Below are positions 1 to 6,409 of a stretch of DNA of 8,170 bases, piece after piece. Made by a program: the position numbers and the translations under genes. The notes under the pieces are model-generated. The model did not search any database, had not been told where the DNA came from, and was given only the letters and a program-made list of their open reading frames with translations. This stretch comes from Flavobacteriaceae bacterium (lineage in GTDB: Bacteria; Bacteroidota; Bacteroidia; Flavobacteriales; Flavobacteriaceae): NCBI GenBank assembly GCA_016649785.1, contig JAENXB010000126.1:1-8170 (forward strand). The letters are read 5' to 3'. The number at the start of each line of letters is the position of its first letter. Within the stretch, counting starts at the first letter, position 1.

Positions 1-16
1 CTGGGGGTTTCATATA

Positions 17-71
17 GATACCCTATGGATACCCTATGGATGGCCTATGCAAAGCCTATAGATCACCTTAA
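17..71. repeat. Degenerate 11-bp tandem repeat, about five units
   Basis: Units GATACCCTATG (17-27), GATACCCTATG (28-38), GATGGCCTATG (39-49), CAAAGCCTATA (50-60) and GATCACCTTAA (61-71) follow each other without spacers. The first two are identical, the third differs at two positions, and the last two are more decayed but keep the CCT core at the same phase. The array may start outside recognisable range at the left edge. The period is not a multiple of three, so a coding repeat is unlikely. Role unknown. Confidence 0.75.
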
Positions 72-123
72 AAATATTCGTTTATTTTTCCTCATTTTAA
101 GGCAAATCTGCCCATTGGTTCCA

Positions 124-161
124 GCGAAATCCGTTTTAATCCGCGAAATCAGCGTTTTCAA
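124..161. repeat. Imperfect 19-bp direct repeat (GCGAAATC type)
   Basis: GCGAAATCCGTTTTAATCC at 124-142 is followed directly by GCGAAATCAGCGTTTTCAA at 143-161. The first eight bases are identical, and the rest share a CGTTTT core shifted by two bases. Similar text ('aatctgcgaaatcagcgtttt') is familiar to me from non-coding regions of many Bacteroidota genomes, so this is probably part of a dispersed intergenic repeat family and not a local operator. That recognition is from memory. Confidence 0.55.
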
Positions 162-188
162 CAAATCCATCTAATTCGTGTTTTTAGA

Positions 189-293
189 ACTTTGTGTCAA
201 TCCCTGTGCAACTCTGTGGTTAAAGTAACATGATCCAGATAAAAAGTATAAACACAGAGAAAGACGGAGGAATTTACACTCAAAGTTGCACAA
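189..293. repeat. Two opposed copies of a Bacteroidota-type intergenic repeat
   Basis: The left copy (about 189-221) reads on the + strand with CTGTGCAACTCTG at 204-216 and CTCTGTG at 212-218. The right copy (about 251-293) carries the same text on the - strand: the reverse complement of 281-293 is TTGTGCAACTTTG, matching 204-216 at 11 of 13 positions, and CACAGAG at 253-259 is the exact complement of 212-218. The two copies therefore form an inverted arrangement that could fold in RNA or single-stranded DNA. Text of this kind (ctctgtgtttctctgtg and relatives) is common between genes in Bacteroidota; the function is not known to me. Confidence 0.6.
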
Positions 294-377
294 TAAAAAT
301 CATTTTACTTTCCACTCTCTACCTTTCACCTTTTTATAAAAACAAGGCCTAAAAAACAACTGCTTAAAAAAAAATGT

Positions 378-387
378 CCTGATCAGG
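378..387. promoter_or_regulatory. 10-bp perfect palindrome upstream of the reductase gene
   Basis: CCTGATCAGG is a perfect inverted repeat 78 bp upstream of the reductase start codon, next to a run of nine A residues. It sits where a repressor or activator site could act, but a 10-bp palindrome can arise by chance and no second copy is seen in the window. Offered as a candidate operator only. Confidence 0.2.
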
Positions 388-465
388 TTCAATGAAATAA
401 ATTTTTTATAACCTTGCCCTATCATTTGAACTTTTGAGAACAATTTTTGAATTATATTTTTTTAG

Positions 466-1500
466 ATGAAATACACCAAACTACCGAATACCGATGTTGA
501 AGTAAGTAAAATTTGTTTAGGCTCCATGACCTGGGGACAGCAAAATACTGAAGCGGAAGGACATCAACAAATGGATTATGCATTGGAACAGGGAATAAAT
601 TTTATAGATACAGCAGAAATGTATTCTATTCCCGCAAGAAAGGAAACCCAGGGGAGTACCGAGAAAATTATTGGAAGTTGGTTAAAAAGAACCGGAAACA
701 GGGATAAAGTAATATTGGCTTCAAAAATTGCAGGCCCGGGAAAAGCGGTGGCTCATATCCGCCCGAATCCGGGTTTTGGCAAGGAAGCTTTAACCGAAGC
801 CATAAATAGTAGCCTGACCCGCCTTCAAACAGATTATTTGGATCTATACCAGTTGCATTGGCCGGAGCGCAACTCCAATTTTTTTGGACAGCGGGGTTAT
901 CTTCACGATCCTGAAGAAGAATGGGAGGATAATTTTAAGGAGGTTTTGTTTCATTTAAATGAATTTATAAAATCAGGAAAAATCAGGCATATCGGGCTTT
1001 CCAACGAATCACCTTATGGAGTAATGCGCTGCGCGGAAGAGGCCCGGAACGGAGCTACCAAAATAAGCACGGTTCAAAACCCATATAATTTGCTGAACAG
1101 AAAAGATGAAATTGGGCTCACCGAAATTTATCACCGTGAGAACATCGGTTTGTTTCCTTATTCCCCAATGGGAATGGGTACGCTTAGTGGGAAATATTTA
1201 AATAAGCAACCGGCAAATGCCCGACTCACCTTGTTTCCGCAGTATGGCCGATATTCCAATGCCCAGGCCACAGCGGCAACTTTAAAGTATTGTGAAATTG
1301 CCGAAAAACACAATTTGCGTCCCGCTCAAATGGCGCTGGCTTTTGTAGAGATGCAGCCTTTTGTAACCAGCACCATTATTGGCGCTACTTCAATGGAGCA
1401 GCTTTCAGAAAATATAGGGAGTATTGATGTTCAACTTTCAGAAGAAATAATTAAAGAGATCAATGAGGTTCACGAAAGCATTCCTAATCCTGCGCCTTAA
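466..1500 (+). CDS. tas: NADP(H)-dependent aldo/keto reductase, Tas family
   Basis: This is a 344-residue cytoplasmic oxidoreductase of the aldo/keto reductase superfamily, close in length and pattern to E. coli Tas (346 residues as I recall it). The TIM-barrel catalytic tetrad is visible: D48 and Y53 in the FIDTAEMY segment, K87 in ASK, and H131 in QLHWP. Cofactor-binding positions are also present: SN at 179-180, Q204, the PYSP turn at 231-234, and the STIIGATSMEQL stretch from 302 that contacts the NADP phosphate. The Tas-specific segment after the tetrad Tyr (PARKETQG, 56-63) and the PxP-type C-terminus (PNPAP) agree as well. The natural substrate is not settled for this family. The ATG at 466 aligns with the family N-terminus and has no Shine-Dalgarno sequence, only an AT-rich leader. 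The gene is monocistronic here and converges on radA. No missing residues or frame breaks are seen. Confidence 0.92.
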   Translation: MKYTKLPNTDVEVSKICLGSMTWGQQNTEAEGHQQMDYALEQGINFIDTAEMYSIPARKETQGSTEKIIGSWLKRTGNRDKVILASKIAGPGKAVAHIRPNPGFGKEALTEAINSSLTRLQTDYLDLYQLHWPERNSNFFGQRGYLHDPEEEWEDNFKEVLFHLNEFIKSGKIRHIGLSNESPYGVMRCAEEARNGATKISTVQNPYNLLNRKDEIGLTEIYHRENIGLFPYSPMGMGTLSGKYLNKQPANARLTLFPQYGRYSNAQATAATLKYCEIAEKHNLRPAQMALAFVEMQPFVTSTIIGATSMEQLSENIGSIDVQLSEEIIKEINEVHESIPNPAP

Positions 1501-1524
1501 TGAAATAAAGAGATTCCAGTGAAA

Positions 1525-1556
1525 GAATAAAACTTATGCTCCCGGGAGTTTTATTC
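1525..1556. terminator. Hairpin between convergent tas and radA, likely bidirectional terminator
   Basis: GAATAAAACT (1525-1534) pairs perfectly with AGTTTTATTC (1547-1556), giving a 10-bp stem around a 12-base loop that contains CCCGGG. The right arm overlaps the last sense codon and the TAA stop of radA (1551-1556). The stem lies in the 50-bp gap between two facing genes, so it could stop transcripts from both sides. There is no clean U-tract on the + side (AAACAGG follows), so efficiency may depend on the U-rich 3' arm. A nested palindrome CTCCCGGGAG (1539-1548) offers an alternative fold. Confidence 0.65.
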
Positions 1557-2915
1557 AAACAGGAAAGTTACCACATCTTCAATCCTGGCGGCCTTTTGAA
1601 TTTTTATGACATAATTGTTCTTTGGAAGCTTGGATTGTTTGGAGATCATGATGGTGGCGAATCCCAGTTTTTCAGCTTCCATGATGCGCTGTTCTACCCG
1701 GGGAATGGGTCGAATTTCTCCTGCCAGGCCAACTTCCGCGGCAAAACAAATATCTTTTTCAATTGAAATATCCTCGTTTGAGGACAGGATGGCGGCAATT
1801 ACGGCCAGATCTATTGCGGGATCGTCAACTGAAATTCCGCCGGTAATATTTAAAAATACATCTTTGGCTCCCAATCGGAAGCCCGCACGTTTCTCCAAAA
1901 CGGCTAGCAACATATTGAGTCGTTTGGCATTGTAACCGGTTGTTGAGCGCTGAGGTGTTCCGTAAACGGCCGAACTTACCAACGCCTGTATTTCTATCAT
2001 CAAAGGGCGAACTCCCTCCAGGGTAGCTGCGATGGCGGTTCCGCTAAGGCCTTCGTCATTCTTTGAGATCAGGATTTCAGACGGATTTGAAACTTCGCGC
2101 AAGCCGCTGCCCAACATCTCGTAAATTCCCAGTTCGTGAGTAGATCCAAACCTGTTTTTTTTGGCTCGGAGAATGCGGTACACGTGGTTTCGGTCTCCTT
2201 CAAATTGCAAAACGGTATCTACCATATGTTCCAGGATTTTTGGCCCGGCGATACTTCCGTCTTTTGTGATATGCCCTATCAGGATTACGGGCACTCCGGT
2301 TTCTTTGGCAAATTTTATAAGTTCGGAAGTGCATTCCCTAACCTGGGAAATACTTCCGGGGGAACTCTCAATATAATCGCTGTGCAAAGTTTGAATGGAA
2401 TCTATGATCACGATCTCAGGCTGCAGCGCTTCAATTTGTTTGAAGATGTTTTGGGTTTTGGTCTCAGTCAAAATATAGCAATTGGCAGGGTTTGGATTGA
2501 TGCGTTCTGCCCGCATTTTTATTTGTTGCTGACTTTCCTCCCCGGATACATAAAGGGTTTTCTGCTTTAGATTCAATGAAATTTGCAACAGCAGGGTGCT
2601 TTTTCCAATTCCCGGTTCCCCACCCAAAAGTATGAGTGAACCTGGAACAATTCCACCGCCTAAAACCCTATCCAGTTCAACGTTGTTGGTGTTTAACCTG
2701 GGTTCAGAACCCACTTCGATTTCCGAAATTTTAAGGGGTTTGGCCGTTCTCTTTACCTCTCGTGAATCCTGAATTTTCCAGTCTTTTTGATCGGGTTTTT
2801 GTAAGACCTCCTCTACTATGGTGTTCCATTCTTTGCAGGAGGAACATTGACCTTGCCATTTTGAATGTTGAGCGCCGCAATTTTGACAGAAAAAGGTGGT
2901 TTTTGATTTGGCCAT
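1551..2915 (-). CDS. radA: DNA repair protein RadA (Sms)
   Basis: RadA is a RecA-like hexameric helicase that drives branch migration in homologous recombination and helps process recombination intermediates. At 454 residues it has the usual full length. The N-terminal zinc finger is intact, with C10, C13, C24 and C27 in C-x2-C-x10-C-x2-C spacing. The ATPase core has Walker A GEPGIGKST (99-107) and Walker B IVIIDS (168-173). The RadA-specific KNRFG motif is at 253-257. The C-terminal Lon-protease-like domain (about 285-454) shows GGISVDDPAIDLA (359-371) and AAEVGLAGEIRPI (392-404); as in other RadA proteins it has no Lon catalytic serine in the usual place. The ATG at 2915 opens directly onto the zinc finger. 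It is the last gene of the minus-strand cluster, 27 bp after the esterase-fold gene, and ends in the convergent hairpin. Confidence 0.98.
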   Translation of the reverse strand: MAKSKTTFFCQNCGAQHSKWQGQCSSCKEWNTIVEEVLQKPDQKDWKIQDSREVKRTAKPLKISEIEVGSEPRLNTNNVELDRVLGGGIVPGSLILLGGEPGIGKSTLLLQISLNLKQKTLYVSGEESQQQIKMRAERINPNPANCYILTETKTQNIFKQIEALQPEIVIIDSIQTLHSDYIESSPGSISQVRECTSELIKFAKETGVPVILIGHITKDGSIAGPKILEHMVDTVLQFEGDRNHVYRILRAKKNRFGSTHELGIYEMLGSGLREVSNPSEILISKNDEGLSGTAIAATLEGVRPLMIEIQALVSSAVYGTPQRSTTGYNAKRLNMLLAVLEKRAGFRLGAKDVFLNITGGISVDDPAIDLAVIAAILSSNEDISIEKDICFAAEVGLAGEIRPIPRVEQRIMEAEKLGFATIMISKQSKLPKNNYVIKIQKAARIEDVVTFLFE

Positions 2916-2942
2916 AAATTTAAAATGTGTTTTTAAAATGCC

Positions 2943-4091
2943 TTAATAATTAAAATCTACTTTGATTTGTTGCGCTTTTTCAAGCATGAAGTCTATGTTT
3001 AAAAATAAAATAGGATCCTGTCCGTAAGCGTTTTGGTATACCCTCATCGCTTTTTTGGGATTTCCTGTTTCCTCCTCATAACGCGCTTCAAAATAAGTAG
3101 CGAGCATTGTATTTGGATAATCTTTTGCCGCAAGTTTTGAAAGATCCTTCATTTGATCCCAATTACTTGTTTTTTCCATGGCATTATATACAGCCATAAA
3201 GTCGTTCAACCTTATTTTCTTGTCAATTCCAAAGAGTGTAACTATGTTTTTATATTTTTCAACCAGGTAATCGAAGGAAGAAACCGAAGTTTGCAAGAGT
3301 ACACTGTTGTAGTCCTGAACTGAAATTGGACGGTATGTTTCAAAAATTTGTTCTATAGCCTTCGGGATGGCATTTCCTACAAGAGTGTAATGCGAGGCAT
3401 TCTTAAAATTATCGAAATTATAATGAATATTTTTGTTGTCTAATTTTTTTAATTGCGCATCCAGACTGAGAATACCTGCTTTTAGTGCCGAAATATCCTC
3501 TGAAGAAGTTGCGAGGTAATACCAGATTGGATTAGGCGATTTTTGAAGCGAATTAAAAATGCGGGTTTCAATTTCAGGAGCCAGGTCCGGGCTTAAATTT
3601 ATGTAACCCTGAAACAACGGATTTTCTTTTAAGAGATAATAATTGATGAAATTTGAGGTGTAATCATGACCCATTATTACCCTGAAATTTGCGGTTCTGT
3701 AGTTGGAATCGAGAAAAGGCATCAATTCCATGCCGATAAATTCAAAAAATGAAGCTCCGGTATCGGTAGGCAAAAATGTTCGCTCGTCATAAAATGAATC
3801 TGATTCCCGGGAAGATGACTGATTGATCCCTACCACGATCATTTCAGGAATATCTTCCCAATAAGAGTAATAATCGACATTTCCGGCAACCGGTTCAAAT
3901 AGATAATCTCCGTCAAGAACCACCAAAACCGGATATTTTTTCTCTTTATTCTGATCGTAATTTCTGGGGAGCTGGATTTTCAATTCCCGTTCTCCCCCTA
4001 ATTTAGCAGATTTGAGATTTTTATAAATAGTTTGTCCAATAAACAGGTTTGGGACAATTAAAATAAGCAGGAAAAGTAATTTTTTATGCAT
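2943..4091 (-). CDS. Exported esterase-fold (PF00756-like) protein with Asp at the nucleophile elbow
   Basis: This 382-residue protein begins with a signal peptide (basic MHKK, hydrophobic core 5-18, probable cleavage near G19-Q20; no lipobox Cys), so it should be periplasmic or secreted. Residues 20-255 follow the putative esterase family (Esterase D / Fes-like alpha/beta hydrolases): a YPVLVVLDGD strand-turn at 53-62, a VVGIN strand at 86-90, and a late His at 234 (NASHYTL) in the place of the catalytic His. The nucleophile elbow reads GHDYT at 141-145 instead of the usual GHSxG: D143 (codon GAT) replaces serine. E198 or D199 could be the acid. The C-terminal part (about 309-375) looks helical and TPR-like (ARYEEETGNPKKAMRVYQNA). 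The substrate is unknown. Either activity is lost or Asp serves as nucleophile, as in haloalkane dehalogenases. It lies between the flippase-like gene (36 bp) and radA (27 bp). Confidence 0.82.
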   Translation of the reverse strand: MHKKLLFLLILIVPNLFIGQTIYKNLKSAKLGGERELKIQLPRNYDQNKEKKYPVLVVLDGDYLFEPVAGNVDYYSYWEDIPEMIVVGINQSSSRESDSFYDERTFLPTDTGASFFEFIGMELMPFLDSNYRTANFRVIMGHDYTSNFINYYLLKENPLFQGYINLSPDLAPEIETRIFNSLQKSPNPIWYYLATSSEDISALKAGILSLDAQLKKLDNKNIHYNFDNFKNASHYTLVGNAIPKAIEQIFETYRPISVQDYNSVLLQTSVSSFDYLVEKYKNIVTLFGIDKKIRLNDFMAVYNAMEKTSNWDQMKDLSKLAAKDYPNTMLATYFEARYEEETGNPKKAMRVYQNAYGQDPILFLNIDFMLEKAQQIKVDFNY

Positions 4092-4127
4092 AGGTTAAGG
4101 TTTAGTTAGCTATACACAATGTAGTTA

Positions 4128-5093
4128 TTATTTTTGACGGTTTAAAATAGGAAGGAAAAGGAAGGAAAGTCCACCTATAATGATCACCAGGACAGTTTGT
4201 GTACCCCAGGTAATCCAGCCAAAAGCTTCGCCGGCTTCTTTACTGATCCCAAAAAGCATCAGGCTGGCACCAATTGCGATGGGATAAACGCCAATTCCGC
4301 CATTAGTCGCCGAAATGGCAAAGGAACCTACTACAAATGCTACCATTATTACTCCAAAAGGAAGGGAAGATGTTGCCGGCACCGTAAAAATGAGAATAGA
4401 GAACATCGAGAGATACATCCCCCAAATAAATAGTGTATGGAACAGAAAGGCGCCTTTTTGTTTCATTTTTAGGATACTTCGCATTCCTTCCAACAATCCT
4501 TTCGCAAAATTTTTAACCTTCAGCAAAATTCCTCTTTTGGATTTTTTTATTTGCTTTAATATTAGGATTCCAATGGCGAGTAAACCAAATAGTGCGGCAA
4601 TTGTAAAGAAGGGGTTTATATTGTTTTCTTCAAAATAGTCGAGGAGATACTCTGTTTGCAGAAGTAAGGCAAGGCTTATAACGAGAAGGAGCATAATAAA
4701 ATCGGCTATCCTCTCTGAAATAATAGTTCCAAAAGCTTTTTCAAAGGGGATTTTCTCATAACTTGAAATGGTTACGGCCCTGAGCACCTCTCCAGATCTT
4801 GGGATCCCAAAATTAGCCAGATAAGCGACCATTACAGCCATAAAACTGTTTAGGAATCGCGGTTTATAGCCCAAAGGTTCCAGTAAAAATTTCCAGCGAT
4901 AGGCCCGGGAAAGGTGGGATAACAATCCGAAAAGCATAGATAGCAAAACCCATCCGGGATGGGCTGAGGTGATGTTTGCCAAAAGCTCCTGCCGTTCTTG
5001 CGGGGTGGCGCTTTTAGTGGAATACCAAATCAAAAAAACTCCCAAAGATAACGGGAGGATAATCTTCAGGACTTTTTTGGTGGTTTTTTTCAA
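4128..5093 (-). CDS. Flippase-like integral membrane protein (LPG synthase TM / UPF0104 family)
   Basis: This 321-residue inner-membrane protein matches the lysylphosphatidylglycerol-synthase transmembrane family (PF03706), the stand-alone form of the MprF flippase half. Hydrophobic segments are visible near 8-24, 46-62, 80-96, 128-146, 163-180, 215-236, 245-263, 268-283 and 294-315, so eight or nine spans. Family-type motifs are IPRSGEVLRA (97-106, the P-R-x-G-E signature) and NGGIGVYPIAIG (264-275). No aminoacyl-transferase domain is attached, so it does not make lysyl-PG itself; lipid transport is inferred from the family and the substrate is unknown. The start is a TTG at 5093, three bases after the panD stop and in the same frame; the next Met is residue 53, inside a membrane span, so no ATG start is plausible. 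Tight spacing suggests translational coupling to panD. Confidence 0.88.
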   Translation of the reverse strand: MKKTTKKVLKIILPLSLGVFLIWYSTKSATPQERQELLANITSAHPGWVLLSMLFGLLSHLSRAYRWKFLLEPLGYKPRFLNSFMAVMVAYLANFGIPRSGEVLRAVTISSYEKIPFEKAFGTIISERIADFIMLLLVISLALLLQTEYLLDYFEENNINPFFTIAALFGLLAIGILILKQIKKSKRGILLKVKNFAKGLLEGMRSILKMKQKGAFLFHTLFIWGMYLSMFSILIFTVPATSSLPFGVIMVAFVVGSFAISATNGGIGVYPIAIGASLMLFGISKEAGEAFGWITWGTQTVLVIIIGGLSFLFLPILNRQK

Positions 5094-5096
5094 AAA

Positions 5097-5447
5097 TTAG
5101 TTCAAGAGGTTGTTTTCTTCATTAGGGAAAACCAATGCAGGTTTAAAAAGTTTGGCTTCTTCAATATCCATGATGGCATAGGTAATCAGGATCAAAACAT
5201 CACCCTTGGTAACCTTGCGTGCCGCTGCACCGTTAATGGTGATCTCACCGGAATTCCTTGGGCCGGGAATGGCATAGGTTTCCAGGCGTTCGCCGTTGTT
5301 GTTGTCTACAATTTGTACCTTTTCGCCTTCAATAATATTGGCGGCATCCATCAAATCCTGATCAATGGTGATGCTGCCAATGTAATTAAGGTCGGCACCG
5401 GTACATTTTACGCGATGTATTTTTGATTTAACTACGTGAATTTGCAT
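5097..5447 (-). CDS. panD: Aspartate 1-decarboxylase PanD (pyruvoyl enzyme)
   Basis: PanD decarboxylates L-aspartate to beta-alanine, the amine that PanC joins to pantoate. The 116-residue length is normal for the proenzyme. The self-cleavage site is clear: G24-S25 in NYIGSITID, where S25 becomes the pyruvoyl group of the alpha chain. Other active-site features are present: K9 with H11-R12 in SKIHRVK, R54 in the NGERLETY segment, Y58, and the NGAAA loop at 72-76. The protein is cytoplasmic and tetrameric in the known family. It starts at ATG 5447, 9 bp after the panC stop, so the two consecutive steps are made from one message. A downstream TTG-start gene follows after 3 bp. No PanZ-like maturation factor is seen in the window. 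Confidence 0.98.
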   Translation of the reverse strand: MQIHVVKSKIHRVKCTGADLNYIGSITIDQDLMDAANIIEGEKVQIVDNNNGERLETYAIPGPRNSGEITINGAAARKVTKGDVLILITYAIMDIEEAKLFKPALVFPNEENNLLN

Positions 5448-5456
5448 ACTGTAAAT

Positions 5457-6308
5457 TTAATAATTTAAGGCAATATTATCAATTAGCCTGATTTCTCCCG
5501 CATATACGGCTATAAAAGCGTGGTAAGGAGTGTCTAATTGTTTGTTTTTAACTGTTTTAAGCGAATTACTGTCGGCGATTTCAAAATATTCCAGTTTCAA
5601 AAATGGATGTGTTTTAAATTCATTTTCAACCCAATCGCTTATTTGTTTTGCACTTTCTGTGCCAAATTTCTCTTTTGCTTTTAGCAGGGTTTGATAAATA
5701 AATGAAGCCTGCTGCCGCATTTCATCACTTAGTCGTTCATTTCTTGAACTCCTTGCCAAACCACTGGATTCCCTGTAAATGGGACATCCTATTATTTCTA
5801 CCGGCAGCCCGGTCTTTTCGATTAATTTCCTAATGATCTGAAGTTGCTGAAAATCCTTCTCTCCAAAAAATGCCTTATCCGGTTGGATGATCTCAAACAG
5901 TTTTTTTACAACAGTTCCCACCCCGTCAAAATGTCCGAATCTGAATTTTCCTTCCATTTCAAGCTCCACTCCGTCAAATTCAAAATGTTCAGCTTCAATT
6001 TTATCGTCATATAATTCAGATGCAGTGGGGGAAAATACAACAATATTTAAGTTCAATTCCCCCAATAATGCAATATCTTCATCTAAAGTTTGTGGGTAGT
6101 TTTGTAAATCCAGAGGCTTGTCAAATTGTGTTGGATTTATAAAAATACTCACCGCCACCCAGTCACAAACAGAGGCTGCCTGCCTTATTAAAGAGAGATG
6201 ACCCTCATGTAAAGCCCCCATTGTTGGGACTAATCCAATGATGCCTCCTTCGTATTTTATTGTTGCTACCCAGCTATTTAACCGGGCTTTTTCTTTTATA
6301 ATCTGCAT
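5457..6308 (-). CDS. panC: Pantothenate synthetase (pantoate--beta-alanine ligase) PanC
   Basis: PanC condenses pantoate with beta-alanine, using ATP and a pantoyl-adenylate intermediate, in the last step of vitamin B5 synthesis. The 283-residue length is typical. The cytidylyltransferase-like motif is intact: PTMGALHEGHLSLI (28-41) with H34-E-G-H37. INPTQF (57-62) and HFDGVGTVV (126-134) form the pantoate pocket, GEKDFQQ (149-155) is the nucleotide-binding loop, and SSRN (187-190) is the KMSKS-like motif. HFDGVGTVV has Gly where E. coli PanC, as I recall, has Ala. It is the first gene of the minus-strand operon and leads panD. panB is not in the window. The ATG at 6308 aligns with the family start, and an exact TAnnTTTG motif lies 24-31 bp upstream. 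Confidence 0.98.
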   Translation of the reverse strand: MQIIKEKARLNSWVATIKYEGGIIGLVPTMGALHEGHLSLIRQAASVCDWVAVSIFINPTQFDKPLDLQNYPQTLDEDIALLGELNLNIVVFSPTASELYDDKIEAEHFEFDGVELEMEGKFRFGHFDGVGTVVKKLFEIIQPDKAFFGEKDFQQLQIIRKLIEKTGLPVEIIGCPIYRESSGLARSSRNERLSDEMRQQASFIYQTLLKAKEKFGTESAKQISDWVENEFKTHPFLKLEYFEIADSNSLKTVKNKQLDTPYHAFIAVYAGEIRLIDNIALNY

Positions 6309-6331
6309 TTTATTATAATATTAACAGCGTG

Positions 6332-6339
6332 CAAACTTA
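6332..6339 (-). promoter_or_regulatory. Candidate -7 promoter element for the panC operon
   Basis: On the - strand this reads TAAGTTTG, an exact match to the Bacteroidota -7 consensus TAnnTTTG, 23 bases before the panC ATG. It predicts a short leader of roughly 15-18 nt. A TTTG lies at 6352-6355 (- strand), but the 12-base gap is shorter than the usual 17-23, so the -33 element is not convincing. It shares the 71-101-bp divergent region with the + strand promoter. Confidence 0.45.
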
Positions 6340-6370
6340 AGATATTACTGGCAAACTGCATAAATTTTTG

Positions 6371-6378
6371 TAATTTTG
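6371..6378 (+). promoter_or_regulatory. Candidate -7 promoter element for the GT5-like/DUF4270 pair
   Basis: TAATTTTG matches the Bacteroidota -7 consensus TAnnTTTG exactly. Transcription would start a few bases downstream, near 6383-6388, which is after the first in-frame ATG (6380) and before the ATG at 6410. The motif therefore supports the later start, with a leader of about 25 nt. No good -33 TTTG was found at the expected spacing. Confidence 0.45.
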
Positions 6379-6409
6379 CATGTTTTTTATTCGCAAAAGC
6401 AAAATACCT

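Larger units (their letters stand above)
1..465. other. Intergenic, repeat-rich region without a gene
   Basis: No reading frame of credible length or composition is present in this stretch on either strand, and no tRNA or rRNA pattern was recognised. It contains an 11-bp tandem repeat near the left edge, a 19-bp imperfect direct repeat, a pair of longer repeats in opposite orientation, and a 10-bp palindrome. The last 100 bases before the reductase start are very AT-rich, which is usual for Bacteroidota leaders. No exact TAnnTTTG promoter motif was found there, only one-mismatch versions at 429-436 and 442-449 without a well-spaced -33 element. Whether the first bases belong to the end of an upstream gene cannot be judged from this window. 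Confidence 0.7.

Noticed and set aside
17..161. CRISPR array
   Set aside because: The repeats are 11 or 19 bp, contiguous without unique spacers, degenerate, and no cas gene is present.
420..449. TAnnTTTG promoter for tas
   Set aside because: Only one-mismatch or one-insertion versions (TATCATTTG at 420, AACTTTTG at 429, AATTTTTG at 442) are present, none with a well-spaced TTG, so no single site can be chosen.
1551..1900. Active Lon-type protease domain in RadA
   Set aside because: The C-terminal domain is Lon-like in fold only; the catalytic Ser region reads VDDPAID, as is normal for RadA, so no protease activity is claimed.
1536..2570. Plus-strand open frames inside radA (1536-1766, 1615-1935, 2136-2570, 2161-2376)
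   Set aside because: They lie antisense to a full-length radA with all motifs intact, have no recognisable family pattern, and their composition follows from the opposite strand.
4197..4638. Plus-strand open frames inside the flippase-like gene (4197-4433, 4315-4638)
   Set aside because: They are antisense to a clear membrane protein; the Lys-, Arg- and Asn-rich translation is an artefact of reading hydrophobic codons backwards.
5887..6099. Plus-strand open frame inside panC
   Set aside because: It is the Ser/Asn-rich complement of conserved panC codons; no independent support.
6380..6409. Upstream ATG start for the GT5-like protein (MFFIRKSKIP extension)
   Set aside because: The extension does not fit the N-terminus I recall for relatives, and the candidate promoter would start transcription after this ATG.
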